DNA of 64,000 nucleotides. Source: Rhodobacteraceae bacterium Alg231-04 (GTDB lineage Bacteria; Pseudomonadota; Alphaproteobacteria; Rhodobacterales; Rhodobacteraceae). Positions 35,514 through 44,415 of this stretch are shown in pieces (position 1 is the stretch's first letter; each line of letters starts with the position of its first letter). A model generated the notes under the pieces. That model saw nothing but the letters and a program-made list of their open reading frames with translations. It made no database searches and was not told where the DNA came from. The stretch covers positions 504,429 through 568,428 of the forward strand of contig FREY01000002.1 of NCBI GenBank assembly GCA_900143635.1, written 5' to 3'. A program made the translations under genes and the position numbers.

Positions 35514-36083
35514 ATGAACGCCCAAGCTCCACAAGCCGCCTCTCTCGGCGCTGACATCCGCGCCCTGCGCAAGGCGCGCGGGATGACGCTGGCCGATATC
35601 GCCGCACAACTGGATCGGTCGGTTGGCTGGTTCAGTCAGGTTGAACGCGACATGTCCGAGCCGTCGATTTCGGATCTGCGCAAAATCGCCGGCTGTCTGG
35701 GCGTGCCGATGTCGATGCTGTTCGCCCATCAAAGCGCCCCGGCAGAAGAGCAGGGCTATGTGGTGCGGGCCGGGTCGCGCCGCCCGATGGGATCGGGTGA
35801 AGAAGGGCTGATCGAAGAGCTGCTGTCGCCCGACCTGACCGATGATTTCGAGATGGTGCATTCCACCTTTGCACCGCATTCACAGATGCAGGAACCGGCA
35901 AACCGCCCCACCCAAGAGGTGGGCTATATGGTCTCTGGCCGGCTGAACCTGCTGATCGGTGGACGTGAATTCAGCGTTGGCCCCGGCGACAGCTTCCGCA
36001 TCAAGCACGAGCCTTACCAGTGGTCGAACCCCCATGATGAACCGGCGGTTGCCGTCTGGGTCATCGCCCCGCCAGTTTATTAA
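35514..36083 (+). CDS. XRE-cupin transcriptional regulator
   Basis: A 189-aa protein. HTH at about 11-70 (MTLADIAAQLDRSVGWFSQ, then SEPSISDLRKIAGCLGVPM) and a C-terminal cupin with EVGYMVSGRLNLLIGGREF and GPGDSFRIKHEPYQWSNP, where His/Asn/Glu residues may bind a metal or acidic effector. Members regulate amine, polyamine or amino-acid catabolism. It heads a plus-strand run with a LysE exporter, GFA protein and an FAD-GcvT dehydrogenase. Inverted repeats upstream suggest autoregulation. Confidence 0.85.
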   Translation: MNAQAPQAASLGADIRALRKARGMTLADIAAQLDRSVGWFSQVERDMSEPSISDLRKIAGCLGVPMSMLFAHQSAPAEEQGYVVRAGSRRPMGSGEEGLIEELLSPDLTDDFEMVHSTFAPHSQMQEPANRPTQEVGYMVSGRLNLLIGGREFSVGPGDSFRIKHEPYQWSNPHDEPAVAVWVIAPPVY

Positions 36084-36097
36084 ATCGGTGTATCGAT

Positions 36098-36727
36098 ATG
36101 AGCTTTGAAGCATGGACCGTTTTTGCATTGTTTTGGGTGGTTTTTGTGACCACGCCGGGGCCCAATGCGGTGAACTGCATCTCTAATGGCATGTCGCTGG
36201 GGTTTCCCAAGGCCATGATCGGTGTAGCAGCGATCCTGACACAGGCGAGCCTGTTTCTGGTTCTGTCGGCTCTGGGGGTGACGGCGTTGATTGCAGCCTC
36301 GCCCACTGGGTTCTTCATTGCCAAACTGATTGGTGCCGGCTTTCTGATCTGGATGGGGATCCGTGGTTGGCGCAATGCCACCCGCCCCGCGCCTGCAACC
36401 GAACGCCCGGCGCGGCATGTCTATCTGCACGCGCTGGCCGTGGCCACGATCAACCCCAAAAGCGTCGCGGGCTACCTCGCCGCATTCTCGCAATTCGTGC
36501 AGCCCGGCGTGCCGGTCTGGGAGCAGATGGCAGTAATAATGCCCACCGCGCTGGTGATCACCACGCTCAGCTACACCACGTTCACGGCACTTGGTGCAGG
36601 TCTGGGCCGCGCGGCGATGAAGGCTGTGTTCAATGTCTGGCTGCGCCGTGTCATGGCGGTTTGTTTCATTGTTTACGGCGTGCTTCTGGGCGCCAGCAGC
36701 ACGCCAAATCTGGAGGTTTCCCAATGA
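36098..36727 (+). CDS. LysE family translocator
   Basis: A 209-aa inner-membrane protein with about six hydrophobic segments. TTPGPNAVNCISNGMSLGF is the LysE/RhtB N-terminal signature (T-P-G-P), and ATINPKSVAGYLAAF is the matching second repeat. Such proteins export amino acids or related compounds. The stop overlaps the GFA start as ATGA, so the two are coupled. In this region it may export an amino acid made by methylamine or glycine metabolism; this is inference. Confidence 0.9.
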   Translation: MSFEAWTVFALFWVVFVTTPGPNAVNCISNGMSLGFPKAMIGVAAILTQASLFLVLSALGVTALIAASPTGFFIAKLIGAGFLIWMGIRGWRNATRPAPATERPARHVYLHALAVATINPKSVAGYLAAFSQFVQPGVPVWEQMAVIMPTALVITTLSYTTFTALGAGLGRAAMKAVFNVWLRRVMAVCFIVYGVLLGASSTPNLEVSQ

Positions 36728-37095
36728 TCAAAGGATCCTGCCTCTGCGGTGACATCCGTTTTGAGACCGCCGCCCAGCCACAGGGCACATCAATGTGCCA
36801 TTGCAGCCAGTGCCGCAAGCAATCGGGCGGCATCTGGGCTTCAGCTTACGTGAAAGACGCTGACCTCACCATCACCGGACAGGTGCACTGGTTTGAGGCA
36901 ACACCGCAGGCAAAACGTGGCAGCTGTGCGCGCTGCGGCTCTTTTCTGTTCTGGAAGGGCGCCGGTGAAGACACCACAAGTTTCGCTTTGGGCGCGGTCG
37001 ACGGGAACTCCGGTCTAACTGTCGAAAAGCACATCTTTGTCGCCTCCAAAGGGGACTACTACACACTTGCGGACGGCGTGCCGCAACAGGATTGA
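36724..37095 (+). CDS. GFA family zinc-binding protein
   Basis: A 123-aa protein of the glutathione-dependent formaldehyde-activating (GFA/CENP-V) fold. Cysteines C6 and C8 (GSCLCGD), C25, C27 and C30 (CHCSQC), and C68 and C71 (CARCG) bind one structural and one active-site zinc. Its translation overlaps lysE. It sits 14 bp before a folate-linked demethylating dehydrogenase. Such enzymes can release formaldehyde, so a role in formaldehyde handling is attractive, although most GFA proteins have unproven activity. Confidence 0.85.
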   Translation: MIKGSCLCGDIRFETAAQPQGTSMCHCSQCRKQSGGIWASAYVKDADLTITGQVHWFEATPQAKRGSCARCGSFLFWKGAGEDTTSFALGAVDGNSGLTVEKHIFVASKGDYYTLADGVPQQD

Positions 37096-37109
37096 CTGAG
37101 GGAGTTACC

Positions 37110-39557
37110 ATGTCTGATTTTCCAACCAAGGCCCGCGTGGTCATCATCGGCGGCGGCGTCATTGGCGCCTCGTCGCTCTATCATCTGGCCAAAAAGGGCT
37201 GGACCGATTGTGTATTGCTGGAAAAGAACGAGCTGACAGCCGGCTCCACCTGGCATGCGGCCGGTAACGTGCCGACCTTCTCGACCTCCTGGTCGATCAT
37301 GAACATGCAGCGCTATTCGACCGAGCTCTATGCGCGTCTGGGTGAAGAGGTCGACTACCCGATGAACTACCACCAGAGCGGGTCAATCCGTCTGGCACAT
37401 ACCAAGGAGCGGATGCAGGAGTTTGAACGCGCCCTGTCCATGGGTCGCTATCAGGGCATCGAGATGGAGATGTGGACCCCGGAGGAGACCAAGGAACGCT
37501 ATCCTTTCCTTGAGACCCACGATCTGGAAGGCGTGCTGTGGGATCCGTCGGATGGCGACATTGACCCGGCCCAGCTGACGCAGGCGCTGGCCAAGGGTGC
37601 CCGCGACATGGGCCAGAAGATCATCCGCTTCTGCCCCGCGACCGGTGTCACCCAGAAAGAAGACAAGACCTGGATCGTGCACACCGATAAGGGCGATATT
37701 GAATGTGACTATGTGGTCAACGCCGCCGGTTACTATGCGCAGCGTGTGGGCGAGTGGTTCAAGCCTTTCGGCGGGCGCACCCTGCCAATGATGGTGATGT
37801 CGCATCAGTATCTGCTGACCGAACAGATCCCTGAGGTGGAAGCCTGGTCTAAGGAACACGGCAAGAAACTGCCGCTGATCCGCGATGTGGATGTGTCCTA
37901 TTATCTGCGGCAGGAAAAGAACGGCTATAACCTCGGCCCCTATGAGCCGAACTGCAAAGGTCACTGGATGACCGAAGACGACCAAATGCCGGAGGATTTC
38001 TCGTTCCAGCTGTGGTCGGATGATCTGGACCGGATCGAGGACATCGTGACCGACGCCATGGAGCGGGTGCCGCTGATGGCCCAGTCCGGCGTGTCCAGCG
38101 TCATCAACGGCCCCATTCCTTATGCCCCCGACGGGCTGCCGCTGATCGGCCCGATGCCCGGCGTTGATAACGCGTTTGAGGCCTGCGTCTTTACCTTTGG
38201 CATCGCCCAAGGTGGTGGTGCCGGCAAGGTGCTGGCCGAGTGGATCGTTGATGGCCAGACTGAGTGGGACATGTGGGCGGTCGATCCGCGCCGCTACACC
38301 GATTACACCGATCAGGACTACTGCGACCAGAAAGGCATGGAGGTCTACGGCAACGAATACGCCATGCATTTCCCGCAGCACGAATGGCCGGCCGCGCGCA
38401 ACAAGAAAGTCTCGCCAGTCCACGCCAAGGTCAAGGACCTGGGCGGCGTGATGGGCGCCTACAACGGCTGGGAACGCGCCAACTGGTTCGCCAAGGACGG
38501 CGACGACACATCGGAAGAAGCCACCCATACCTGGGGCCGCTCGGGCCCATGGCAGCAGCGCATCAAGGAAGAATGCGAAGCGGTGCGTGACGGCGTTGGT
38601 GTGCTGGACCTGCCGGGTTTCTCGCGCTTCAATCTGGACGGCGAGGGCGCGGCCGAATTCCTGCGCGGTCTGGTGGCCGGTGGCCTGCCCAAGGTTGGTC
38701 GGATGAACCTGGTCTATATCTCGGACGATCGTGGCCGTATCCTGACCGAAATGTCCTGCATCCGTCACGGCGAAGACCACTTCACCATGATCACAGCAGG
38801 CTCCGCCCAGTGGCATGACTTTGAAATCCTGCGCAAAGCCCTGCCCGTCGGCCTTAGCCTGACTGATCACACCACCGAATACGGCACCATGATCGTCACC
38901 GGCCCGGCGTCGCGCGATCTGTTTGCCTCCATGTCGGATGCGGATCTGTCCCTCGGCTGGCTGACCCACCAGAAAGCAACCGTTGCCGGCAAACCTGCCT
39001 TCCTGGCGCGGGTGTCTTATGCGGGTGAGCTGGGCTGGGAAGTCCACTGTGCCAATGCCGACCAGCCTGCGATCTACGGCGCGATTGTCGAGGCCGGTGC
39101 GACCCCGTTTGGCATGTATGCGCTGAACTCTCTGCGTATCGAGAAGGGCTACCGCACATGGAAGGGCGATCTCAGCACCGATTATTCGCTGCTCGAAGGG
39201 GGGCTGGGCCGCTTTGTCAAACTGGACAAACCGCAGGACTTCCCCGGCAAGGCAGCTATCCTCAATGAACAGCAGCAGGGCGTGAAGAAAAGCTTTGTCA
39301 CCCTGATCGTTGAGGCCGGTGATGCAGACGCGCCTTATATGTCCTGTATCTCTAAAGACGGTGAAATCGTCGGTGAGACCACATCGGGCGACTGGGGCTA
39401 CCGGATTAACGCCTCCGTCGCGCTGGGCATGGTGCGCGCCGATCTGGCCGTGCCGGGCACCGAACTTGAGGTGGATATCTACGGCCAGAAATGCCGCGCC
39501 GTGGTACAGGAAGACAAACCGCTCTGGGATCCCGCAAACGAGCGTCTGCGCGCCTGA
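37110..39557 (+). CDS. FAD-GcvT dehydrogenase, dimethylglycine/sarcosine dehydrogenase-like (paralogue 1)
   Basis: An 815-aa fusion: N-terminal FAD-dependent DAO domain (about 1-380; VVIIGGGVIGASSLY; TAGSTWHAAGN, whose His is the covalent FAD site in dimethylglycine dehydrogenase) followed by a GcvT-like aminomethyltransferase/THF domain (about 440-810; GAYNGWERANWF, SYAGELGWEVH, LNSLRIEKGYR). It would oxidise an N-methyl amine and pass the C1 unit to tetrahydrofolate. The ATG at 37110 follows GGGAG. It is related to the 41803 gene, but the residue after HAAG and the surrounding loop differ, so the substrate may differ too. Confidence 0.85.
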   Translation: MSDFPTKARVVIIGGGVIGASSLYHLAKKGWTDCVLLEKNELTAGSTWHAAGNVPTFSTSWSIMNMQRYSTELYARLGEEVDYPMNYHQSGSIRLAHTKERMQEFERALSMGRYQGIEMEMWTPEETKERYPFLETHDLEGVLWDPSDGDIDPAQLTQALAKGARDMGQKIIRFCPATGVTQKEDKTWIVHTDKGDIECDYVVNAAGYYAQRVGEWFKPFGGRTLPMMVMSHQYLLTEQIPEVEAWSKEHGKKLPLIRDVDVSYYLRQEKNGYNLGPYEPNCKGHWMTEDDQMPEDFSFQLWSDDLDRIEDIVTDAMERVPLMAQSGVSSVINGPIPYAPDGLPLIGPMPGVDNAFEACVFTFGIAQGGGAGKVLAEWIVDGQTEWDMWAVDPRRYTDYTDQDYCDQKGMEVYGNEYAMHFPQHEWPAARNKKVSPVHAKVKDLGGVMGAYNGWERANWFAKDGDDTSEEATHTWGRSGPWQQRIKEECEAVRDGVGVLDLPGFSRFNLDGEGAAEFLRGLVAGGLPKVGRMNLVYISDDRGRILTEMSCIRHGEDHFTMITAGSAQWHDFEILRKALPVGLSLTDHTTEYGTMIVTGPASRDLFASMSDADLSLGWLTHQKATVAGKPAFLARVSYAGELGWEVHCANADQPAIYGAIVEAGATPFGMYALNSLRIEKGYRTWKGDLSTDYSLLEGGLGRFVKLDKPQDFPGKAAILNEQQQGVKKSFVTLIVEAGDADAPYMSCISKDGEIVGETTSGDWGYRINASVALGMVRADLAVPGTELEVDIYGQKCRAVVQEDKPLWDPANERLRA

Positions 39558-39593
39558 TGAAACGCTGGCCCGCCTGAAATGAAGGAGAGATAG

Positions 39594-40649
39594 ATGATAC
39601 CTGACGTGATGAAAGGCGTCTGTCTCACTGGCCATGGCGGGCCGGAAGCGCTGGAATGGCGCGAAGATATCCCTGTTCCGGCGCCTGCGCCGGGGCAGGT
39701 TTTGGTGCGTGTGTTGGCGGCCGGGGTGAACAACACCGATATCAACACGCGGATTGGCTGGTATTCTTCGGATGTAACCGGGGCCACGGATAAGGTGGAT
39801 CAGGACGTCGAGGCCGGCGGCCATGCCGGTGCACTGTCCTTTCCGCGCATTCAGGGCGGTGATCTCTGTGGGGTGGTGGTCGCTGCTGGCGAAGGTGTCA
39901 GCCTGTCACCGGGTACCCGTGTCACCGGCCCGATCAATCTGCCGCGTGCGACTGCGGCGGCCCCGCGCGCCTATATCGCGCTTGGCTCTGAGATTGACGG
40001 GGCCTTTGCCCAATACTGTCTTGTCGAAGCGTCAGATATTTATGACGTCAGCGCCTCGCCCCTGACGGATGCAGAAATCGCGGCGATACCCTGCGCTTTC
40101 GGCACAGCCGAGAACCTGCTGACCCGTGCAGGCGTCCGGGAAGGGCACCGCGTGCTTGTGACCGGTGCCTCAGGCGGCGTCGGGCTGGCGGCCGTACAGC
40201 TGGCCGCTTTGCGCGGGGCCAAGGTGACCGGCGTCACGGCTACGGCGAAGGCTGAGACCGTTCTTGGGGCCGGGGCCGAACACACGCTGGACAGAGGCGC
40301 GGAATTGCCTGTGGACACTTATGATGCCGCAATCGACGTTGTCGGCGGGCCGCGCTGGGGCGATCTGATCCGCGCGGTGAAACCCGGCGGCGCCTATGCG
40401 GTTTCCGGTGCTATTGCCGGGCCGATCGTAGAGGCTGACCTGCGCGAGATTTACCTGCGCGACATCACCATTCACGGCTGCACATATCAACCGCCCGAAG
40501 TGTTTCAGCGGTTGGTCGATCTGATGAATGCGGGTCAGCTTAAACCGCTGATTTCCAAAACCTACCCGCTGCAGGACATCGCGCAGGCGCAGGCGGATTT
40601 CATGTCCAAGCTCTTGCCGGGCAAACTGGTCCTGATCCCGCCGCTATAG
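39594..40649 (+). CDS. Zinc-independent MDR (quinone oxidoreductase-like) oxidoreductase
   Basis: A 351-aa medium-chain reductase: GroES-like N-terminus (about 20-150) and Rossmann domain with VLVTGASGGVGLAAVQLA near residue 185. The zinc-site cysteine of alcohol dehydrogenases is not present at the usual GICxxD position (it reads AAGVNNTDINTRIG), as in quinone oxidoreductase types. It is NAD(P)H-dependent; the substrate is unknown. A GGAG site precedes the ATG. It follows the first FAD-GcvT gene by 36 bp and precedes the regulator by 52 bp. Confidence 0.85.
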   Translation: MIPDVMKGVCLTGHGGPEALEWREDIPVPAPAPGQVLVRVLAAGVNNTDINTRIGWYSSDVTGATDKVDQDVEAGGHAGALSFPRIQGGDLCGVVVAAGEGVSLSPGTRVTGPINLPRATAAAPRAYIALGSEIDGAFAQYCLVEASDIYDVSASPLTDAEIAAIPCAFGTAENLLTRAGVREGHRVLVTGASGGVGLAAVQLAALRGAKVTGVTATAKAETVLGAGAEHTLDRGAELPVDTYDAAIDVVGGPRWGDLIRAVKPGGAYAVSGAIAGPIVEADLREIYLRDITIHGCTYQPPEVFQRLVDLMNAGQLKPLISKTYPLQDIAQAQADFMSKLLPGKLVLIPPL

Positions 40650-40701
40650 GCCGGATTGGGAGAGGAGACCGAGCGCAGGAAAACGATTGAAGGAGGACGC
40701 C

Positions 40702-41718
40702 ATGGGAGCGCAGCAACCGCATCGGACCGAAGCCGCTGACGCCAAGGTCTGGCAATTCGACATCATCGTGACCGAAGGGTTTGTCCTGACCGAACTGTCA
40801 GGCATTATCGAGACCCTGCGCATTGCCAACCGCACGCTGGCAACCCCTCCATTCCGCTGGACCTTCCGGTCGCTGAAGGGAGGGCGGGTTGGCTGCCGCG
40901 CGGGCCTAAGTGTCGATACAGAAGCCTTTGCCGCCCGCGCCTTTGCCGATTATGCCTTTTTCCTTGGCAACACAGATCCCGACTGTGCCGAGCTGGCCCC
41001 GGCCCACGCCATCAATGCCTATACCCACCGTGGCGCCAAAGTGTACCTGCTGGCCGAAGCCGCCAGCCGCTATATCCGCGACCGGGGGGATAAGTCCGGA
41101 AAACACACAACACACTGGGAAAACTCAACCTTCCTGCGTGAACGCATGGGGCTGTTTGATGCGTCTTATGCGCTGGCCACCGAAGATGGGCCGGTTGTCA
41201 CCTGCGCGGGCATGGGGGCGACAACGGATGTGGCGCTGACGCTGATCGGGCGGCTGGTGTCTTCGGCGGCGCAGATGACTGTGGCCAATATCCTGCTGCA
41301 TGAAAACGTACGTGACGGATCCTCCATGCAGCCCTTTTCCGGGGTGAAAGCCACGGTCACAGGCGACATCGATCTGGACCACTGCATCCGCATCATGCAG
41401 GACCATTTCGAAGAGCCGGTACCGATCAGTGAGATTGTCGCCGAACTGGGTATTTCCACCCGCTCGCTGGAGCGCAAGTTCAAGACCTACCTCGGCTCCA
41501 CCCCCAATACCTTCTACCGCGAAATGCGGCTCAGCAAGGCCAACAACCTGCTGCTGAACACCACCCTCAGCGTGCGTGAAATCGGCATGGCCTGCGGCTT
41601 TCCCAGCGGCTTTTCCGGTCTCTACAAAAGCTTCTTTGGCATGACGCCCTTTGCCCTGCGCAAGAAACGCAGAATGGGCGCTCAGGATGATGGACAATCC
41701 CGGTTGGCCGAAGAATAA
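40702..41718 (+). CDS. GATase1-AraC (GlxA/GbdR-like) transcriptional regulator
   Basis: The ATG at 40702 follows AAGGAGGACGCC and gives 338 aa. An N-terminal DJ-1/PfpI-like domain (about 15-190) is followed by an AraC HTH domain (about 230-325; PISEIVAELGISTRSLERKF, and SVREIGMACGFPSGFSGLYK). In Pseudomonas, regulators with this architecture (GbdR, SouR, CdhR) sense glycine betaine/dimethylglycine, sarcosine and carnitine. Between two dimethylglycine/sarcosine dehydrogenase-like genes, it is very likely their activator; the ligand is inferred. Confidence 0.9.
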   Translation: MGAQQPHRTEAADAKVWQFDIIVTEGFVLTELSGIIETLRIANRTLATPPFRWTFRSLKGGRVGCRAGLSVDTEAFAARAFADYAFFLGNTDPDCAELAPAHAINAYTHRGAKVYLLAEAASRYIRDRGDKSGKHTTHWENSTFLRERMGLFDASYALATEDGPVVTCAGMGATTDVALTLIGRLVSSAAQMTVANILLHENVRDGSSMQPFSGVKATVTGDIDLDHCIRIMQDHFEEPVPISEIVAELGISTRSLERKFKTYLGSTPNTFYREMRLSKANNLLLNTTLSVREIGMACGFPSGFSGLYKSFFGMTPFALRKKRRMGAQDDGQSRLAEE

Positions 41719-41802
41719 CCCGCATATTCTGGCGTTTTTGATGGATTTTCTGTCGCTGACCCGTGGCATTCTGGCCTCAAATCGAATCTCGGAGCGTTCA
41801 AG

Positions 41803-44253
41803 ATGAGTGATCTTCCCAACAAGGCCCGTGTGGTCATTATCGGCGGCGGCGTGATCGGCTGCTCGGTTGCCTATCACCTGACAAAACTGGGCTGGAAAGA
41901 CGTGATGCTGCTGGAGCGCAAGCAGCTTACCTCGGGCACCACATGGCACGCCGCCGGGCTGATCGCGCAGCTGCGCGCCACCGCCAATATGACCAAACTG
42001 GCGAAATATTCGCAGGAGCTCTATGGCGCGCTGGAAGCGGAAACCGGCGTTGCCACCGGCTTCAAGCGCTGCGGCTCGATCACCGTGGCGCTCACCGAAG
42101 AGCGCAAGGAAGAGATCTTCCGCCAGGCTGCCATGGCGCGCGCATTCGGGGTCGAGGTTGAGGAGATTTCCCCTGAGGAGGTGAAGGCCAAATACGAACA
42201 CCTGAACATCGGCGACGTGACTGCCGGCGTCTGGCTGCCCAAGGACGGGCAGGGCGATCCGGCAAATATCGCCTTGGCGCTGGCCAAAGGTGCCCGTCAG
42301 CGCGGCGCGCTGGTCAAGGAACGGATCAAGGTCACTGGCCTGTCCAAGGATGGTCGCCGCGTCACCGGCGTTGACTGGGTCAGTGATGATGGCGAAAGCC
42401 AAGGTCATATCGAGGCTGACATGGTGGTGAACTGCGCCGGCATGTGGGGTCACGAGGTTGGCCGCATGGCGGGCGTCAACGTGCCGCTGCACGCTTGTGA
42501 ACATTTCTACATCGTGACCGAAGCCATCGAAGGCCTGACCCAGATGCCGGTGCTGCGGGTGCCGGACGAATGCGCCTATTACAAGGAAGACGCGGGCAAG
42601 ATGCTCTTGGGCGCGTTTGAGCCCAACGCCAAACCCTGGGCGATGAAGGGCATTCCGGACACGTTTGAATTCGACCAGCTGCCCGAGGATTTCGACCACT
42701 TCGAGCCCATTCTGGAAAACGCCTGCAACCGGATGCCAATGCTGGCCGAGGCGGGTATCCACACCTTCTTCAATGGTCCCGAAAGCTTCACCCCCGACGA
42801 TGCCTACCATCTGGGTCTGGCGCCCGAGATGGACAATTTCTGGGTCGCGGCGGGCTTCAACTCCATCGGCATCCAGTCCGCGGGCGGCGCGGGCATGGCG
42901 CTGGCGCAATGGATGGACGAGGGGCAGAAACCCTTCGATTTGGGCGATGTGGACATCACCCGCATGCAGCCGTTTCAGGGCAACAAGCACTACCTGTTTG
43001 AACGCTCCAAAGAAACGCTGGGCCTGCTTTACGCTGACCATTTCCCCTATCGCCAAAAGGCCACCTCGCGCGGTGTGCGCCGCACGCCCTTCCACCATCA
43101 CCTGCTGGAACAGGGCGCCGTCATGGGCGAGCTGGGCGGCTGGGAACGCGCCAACTGGTTTGCCGAGGAAGGCCAGAAACGCGAATATGAATACAGCTGG
43201 AAACGGCAGAACTGGTTCGAAAACTCGGCAGCCGAACACCGCGCGGTACGCGAAAACGTCGGCATGTACGATATGTCCTCGTTTGGAAAGATCCGCGTCG
43301 AAGGCCCCGATGCGGAAAGCTTCCTGAACCATATCTGTGGTGCCAACCTAAGCGTGCCAGCGGGCAAGATCGTCTATACCCAGTTCCTCAACCCGCGCGG
43401 CGGGATCGAGGCAGATGTGACCGTCACCCGCCTGTCCGAGACCGCCTATCTGGTGGTTACACCGGCCATCACCCGTCTGGCCGACCAGACCTGGATGATG
43501 CGCCACAAGGGCGACCATCGCGTGGTGATCACGGATGTAACTGCGGGTGAGGGCGTTCTGGCCGTTATGGGTCCAAATGCGCGGGCGCTGCTGCAGAAAG
43601 TGTCGCCCAATGATTTCTCCAACGCGGCAAACCCCTTCGGCACCGCGCAGGAGATTGAGCTGGGCATGGGGCTGGCCCGTGTCCACCGGGTGACCTACGT
43701 AGGCGAACTCGGCTGGGAGATCTATGTGGGCGCCGACATGGCCGGCCACGCCTTCGAGACGCTGCAAGAGGCCGGTCAGGACCTCGGCCTGAAGCTCTGC
43801 GGCATGCATATGATGGACAGCTGCCGGATCGAGAAGGGCTTCCGCCACTTCGGCCATGACATCACCTGCGAAGACCATGTGATCGATGCAGGCCTCGGCT
43901 TTGCGGTGAAGACCGACAAGCCCGATTTCATTGGCCGTGATGCGGTGCTTGAGCGCAAGGAAAGCGGCCCGAAAATGCGGATGATGCAGTTCAAACTGAC
44001 CGATCCGGAGCCGCTGCTCTATCACAACGAGCCGCTGATCCGCGACGGGGAGATCGTCGGCTATATCTCGTCAGGCAGTTATGGCCACACGCTGGGTGGT
44101 GCCATCGGCATGGGCTATGTGCCCTGCGAAGGCGAAAGCGCTGCGGATGTTCTGGCGTCCAGTTACGAGATCGACGTGATGGGCACGCGGGTTAAGGCCG
44201 AAGCCTCGCTAAAGCCGATGTATGATCCGAAATCAGAACGTGTGAAGGTCTGA
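41803..44253 (+). CDS. FAD-GcvT dehydrogenase, dimethylglycine/sarcosine dehydrogenase-like (paralogue 2)
   Basis: An 816-aa FAD-GcvT fusion with the same domain order as the 37110 gene: VVIIGGGVIGCSVAYH; TSGTTWHAAGLIAQLRATAN (covalent FAD His in the WHAAGL form usual for the family); a middle linker with GWERANWFAEE; and the GcvT-like half with TYVGELGWEIYV and MMDSCRIEKGFRHFGHD. It is closer to canonical dimethylglycine/sarcosine dehydrogenases than paralogue 1. It would demethylate dimethylglycine or sarcosine in the cytoplasm and give methylene-THF. A GGAG lies 9 nt before the ATG. A strong hairpin follows the stop. Confidence 0.88.
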   Translation: MSDLPNKARVVIIGGGVIGCSVAYHLTKLGWKDVMLLERKQLTSGTTWHAAGLIAQLRATANMTKLAKYSQELYGALEAETGVATGFKRCGSITVALTEERKEEIFRQAAMARAFGVEVEEISPEEVKAKYEHLNIGDVTAGVWLPKDGQGDPANIALALAKGARQRGALVKERIKVTGLSKDGRRVTGVDWVSDDGESQGHIEADMVVNCAGMWGHEVGRMAGVNVPLHACEHFYIVTEAIEGLTQMPVLRVPDECAYYKEDAGKMLLGAFEPNAKPWAMKGIPDTFEFDQLPEDFDHFEPILENACNRMPMLAEAGIHTFFNGPESFTPDDAYHLGLAPEMDNFWVAAGFNSIGIQSAGGAGMALAQWMDEGQKPFDLGDVDITRMQPFQGNKHYLFERSKETLGLLYADHFPYRQKATSRGVRRTPFHHHLLEQGAVMGELGGWERANWFAEEGQKREYEYSWKRQNWFENSAAEHRAVRENVGMYDMSSFGKIRVEGPDAESFLNHICGANLSVPAGKIVYTQFLNPRGGIEADVTVTRLSETAYLVVTPAITRLADQTWMMRHKGDHRVVITDVTAGEGVLAVMGPNARALLQKVSPNDFSNAANPFGTAQEIELGMGLARVHRVTYVGELGWEIYVGADMAGHAFETLQEAGQDLGLKLCGMHMMDSCRIEKGFRHFGHDITCEDHVIDAGLGFAVKTDKPDFIGRDAVLERKESGPKMRMMQFKLTDPEPLLYHNEPLIRDGEIVGYISSGSYGHTLGGAIGMGYVPCEGESAADVLASSYEIDVMGTRVKAEASLKPMYDPKSERVKV

Positions 44254-44263
44254 CCCTTCTGCG

Positions 44264-44296
44264 CTTCCCCGAGGCCGCTTGCACGGCCTCGGGAAG
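44264..44296 (+). terminator. Hairpin after FAD-GcvT paralogue 2
   Basis: CTTCCCCGAGGCCG pairs with CGGCCTCGGGAAG (one bulge) around a 6-nt loop, 10 bp past the stop. Strong stem, no T-tract. Confidence 0.65.
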
Positions 44297-44415
44297 GGCG
44301 TTGTGTAAAACGCGTCGTATCGCAGCGGACTCTTGGGAACGATTTGACCGCACGCGGCTTTACGGACGCTATGCGGACGAAGCTGCCCGTGCACTTGAGC
44401 CGGATTGCTGCGCTA

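Noticed and set aside
37383-39824. 813-aa open frame on the minus strand
   Set aside because: Shadow of the FAD-GcvT gene at 37110; high GC keeps the antisense frame open. Composition is rich in His/Gln/Arg with no domain signature.
41125-43332. 735-aa open frame on the minus strand
   Set aside because: Antisense to the GlxA-type regulator end and FAD-GcvT paralogue 2; no recognised motifs and poor codon pattern.
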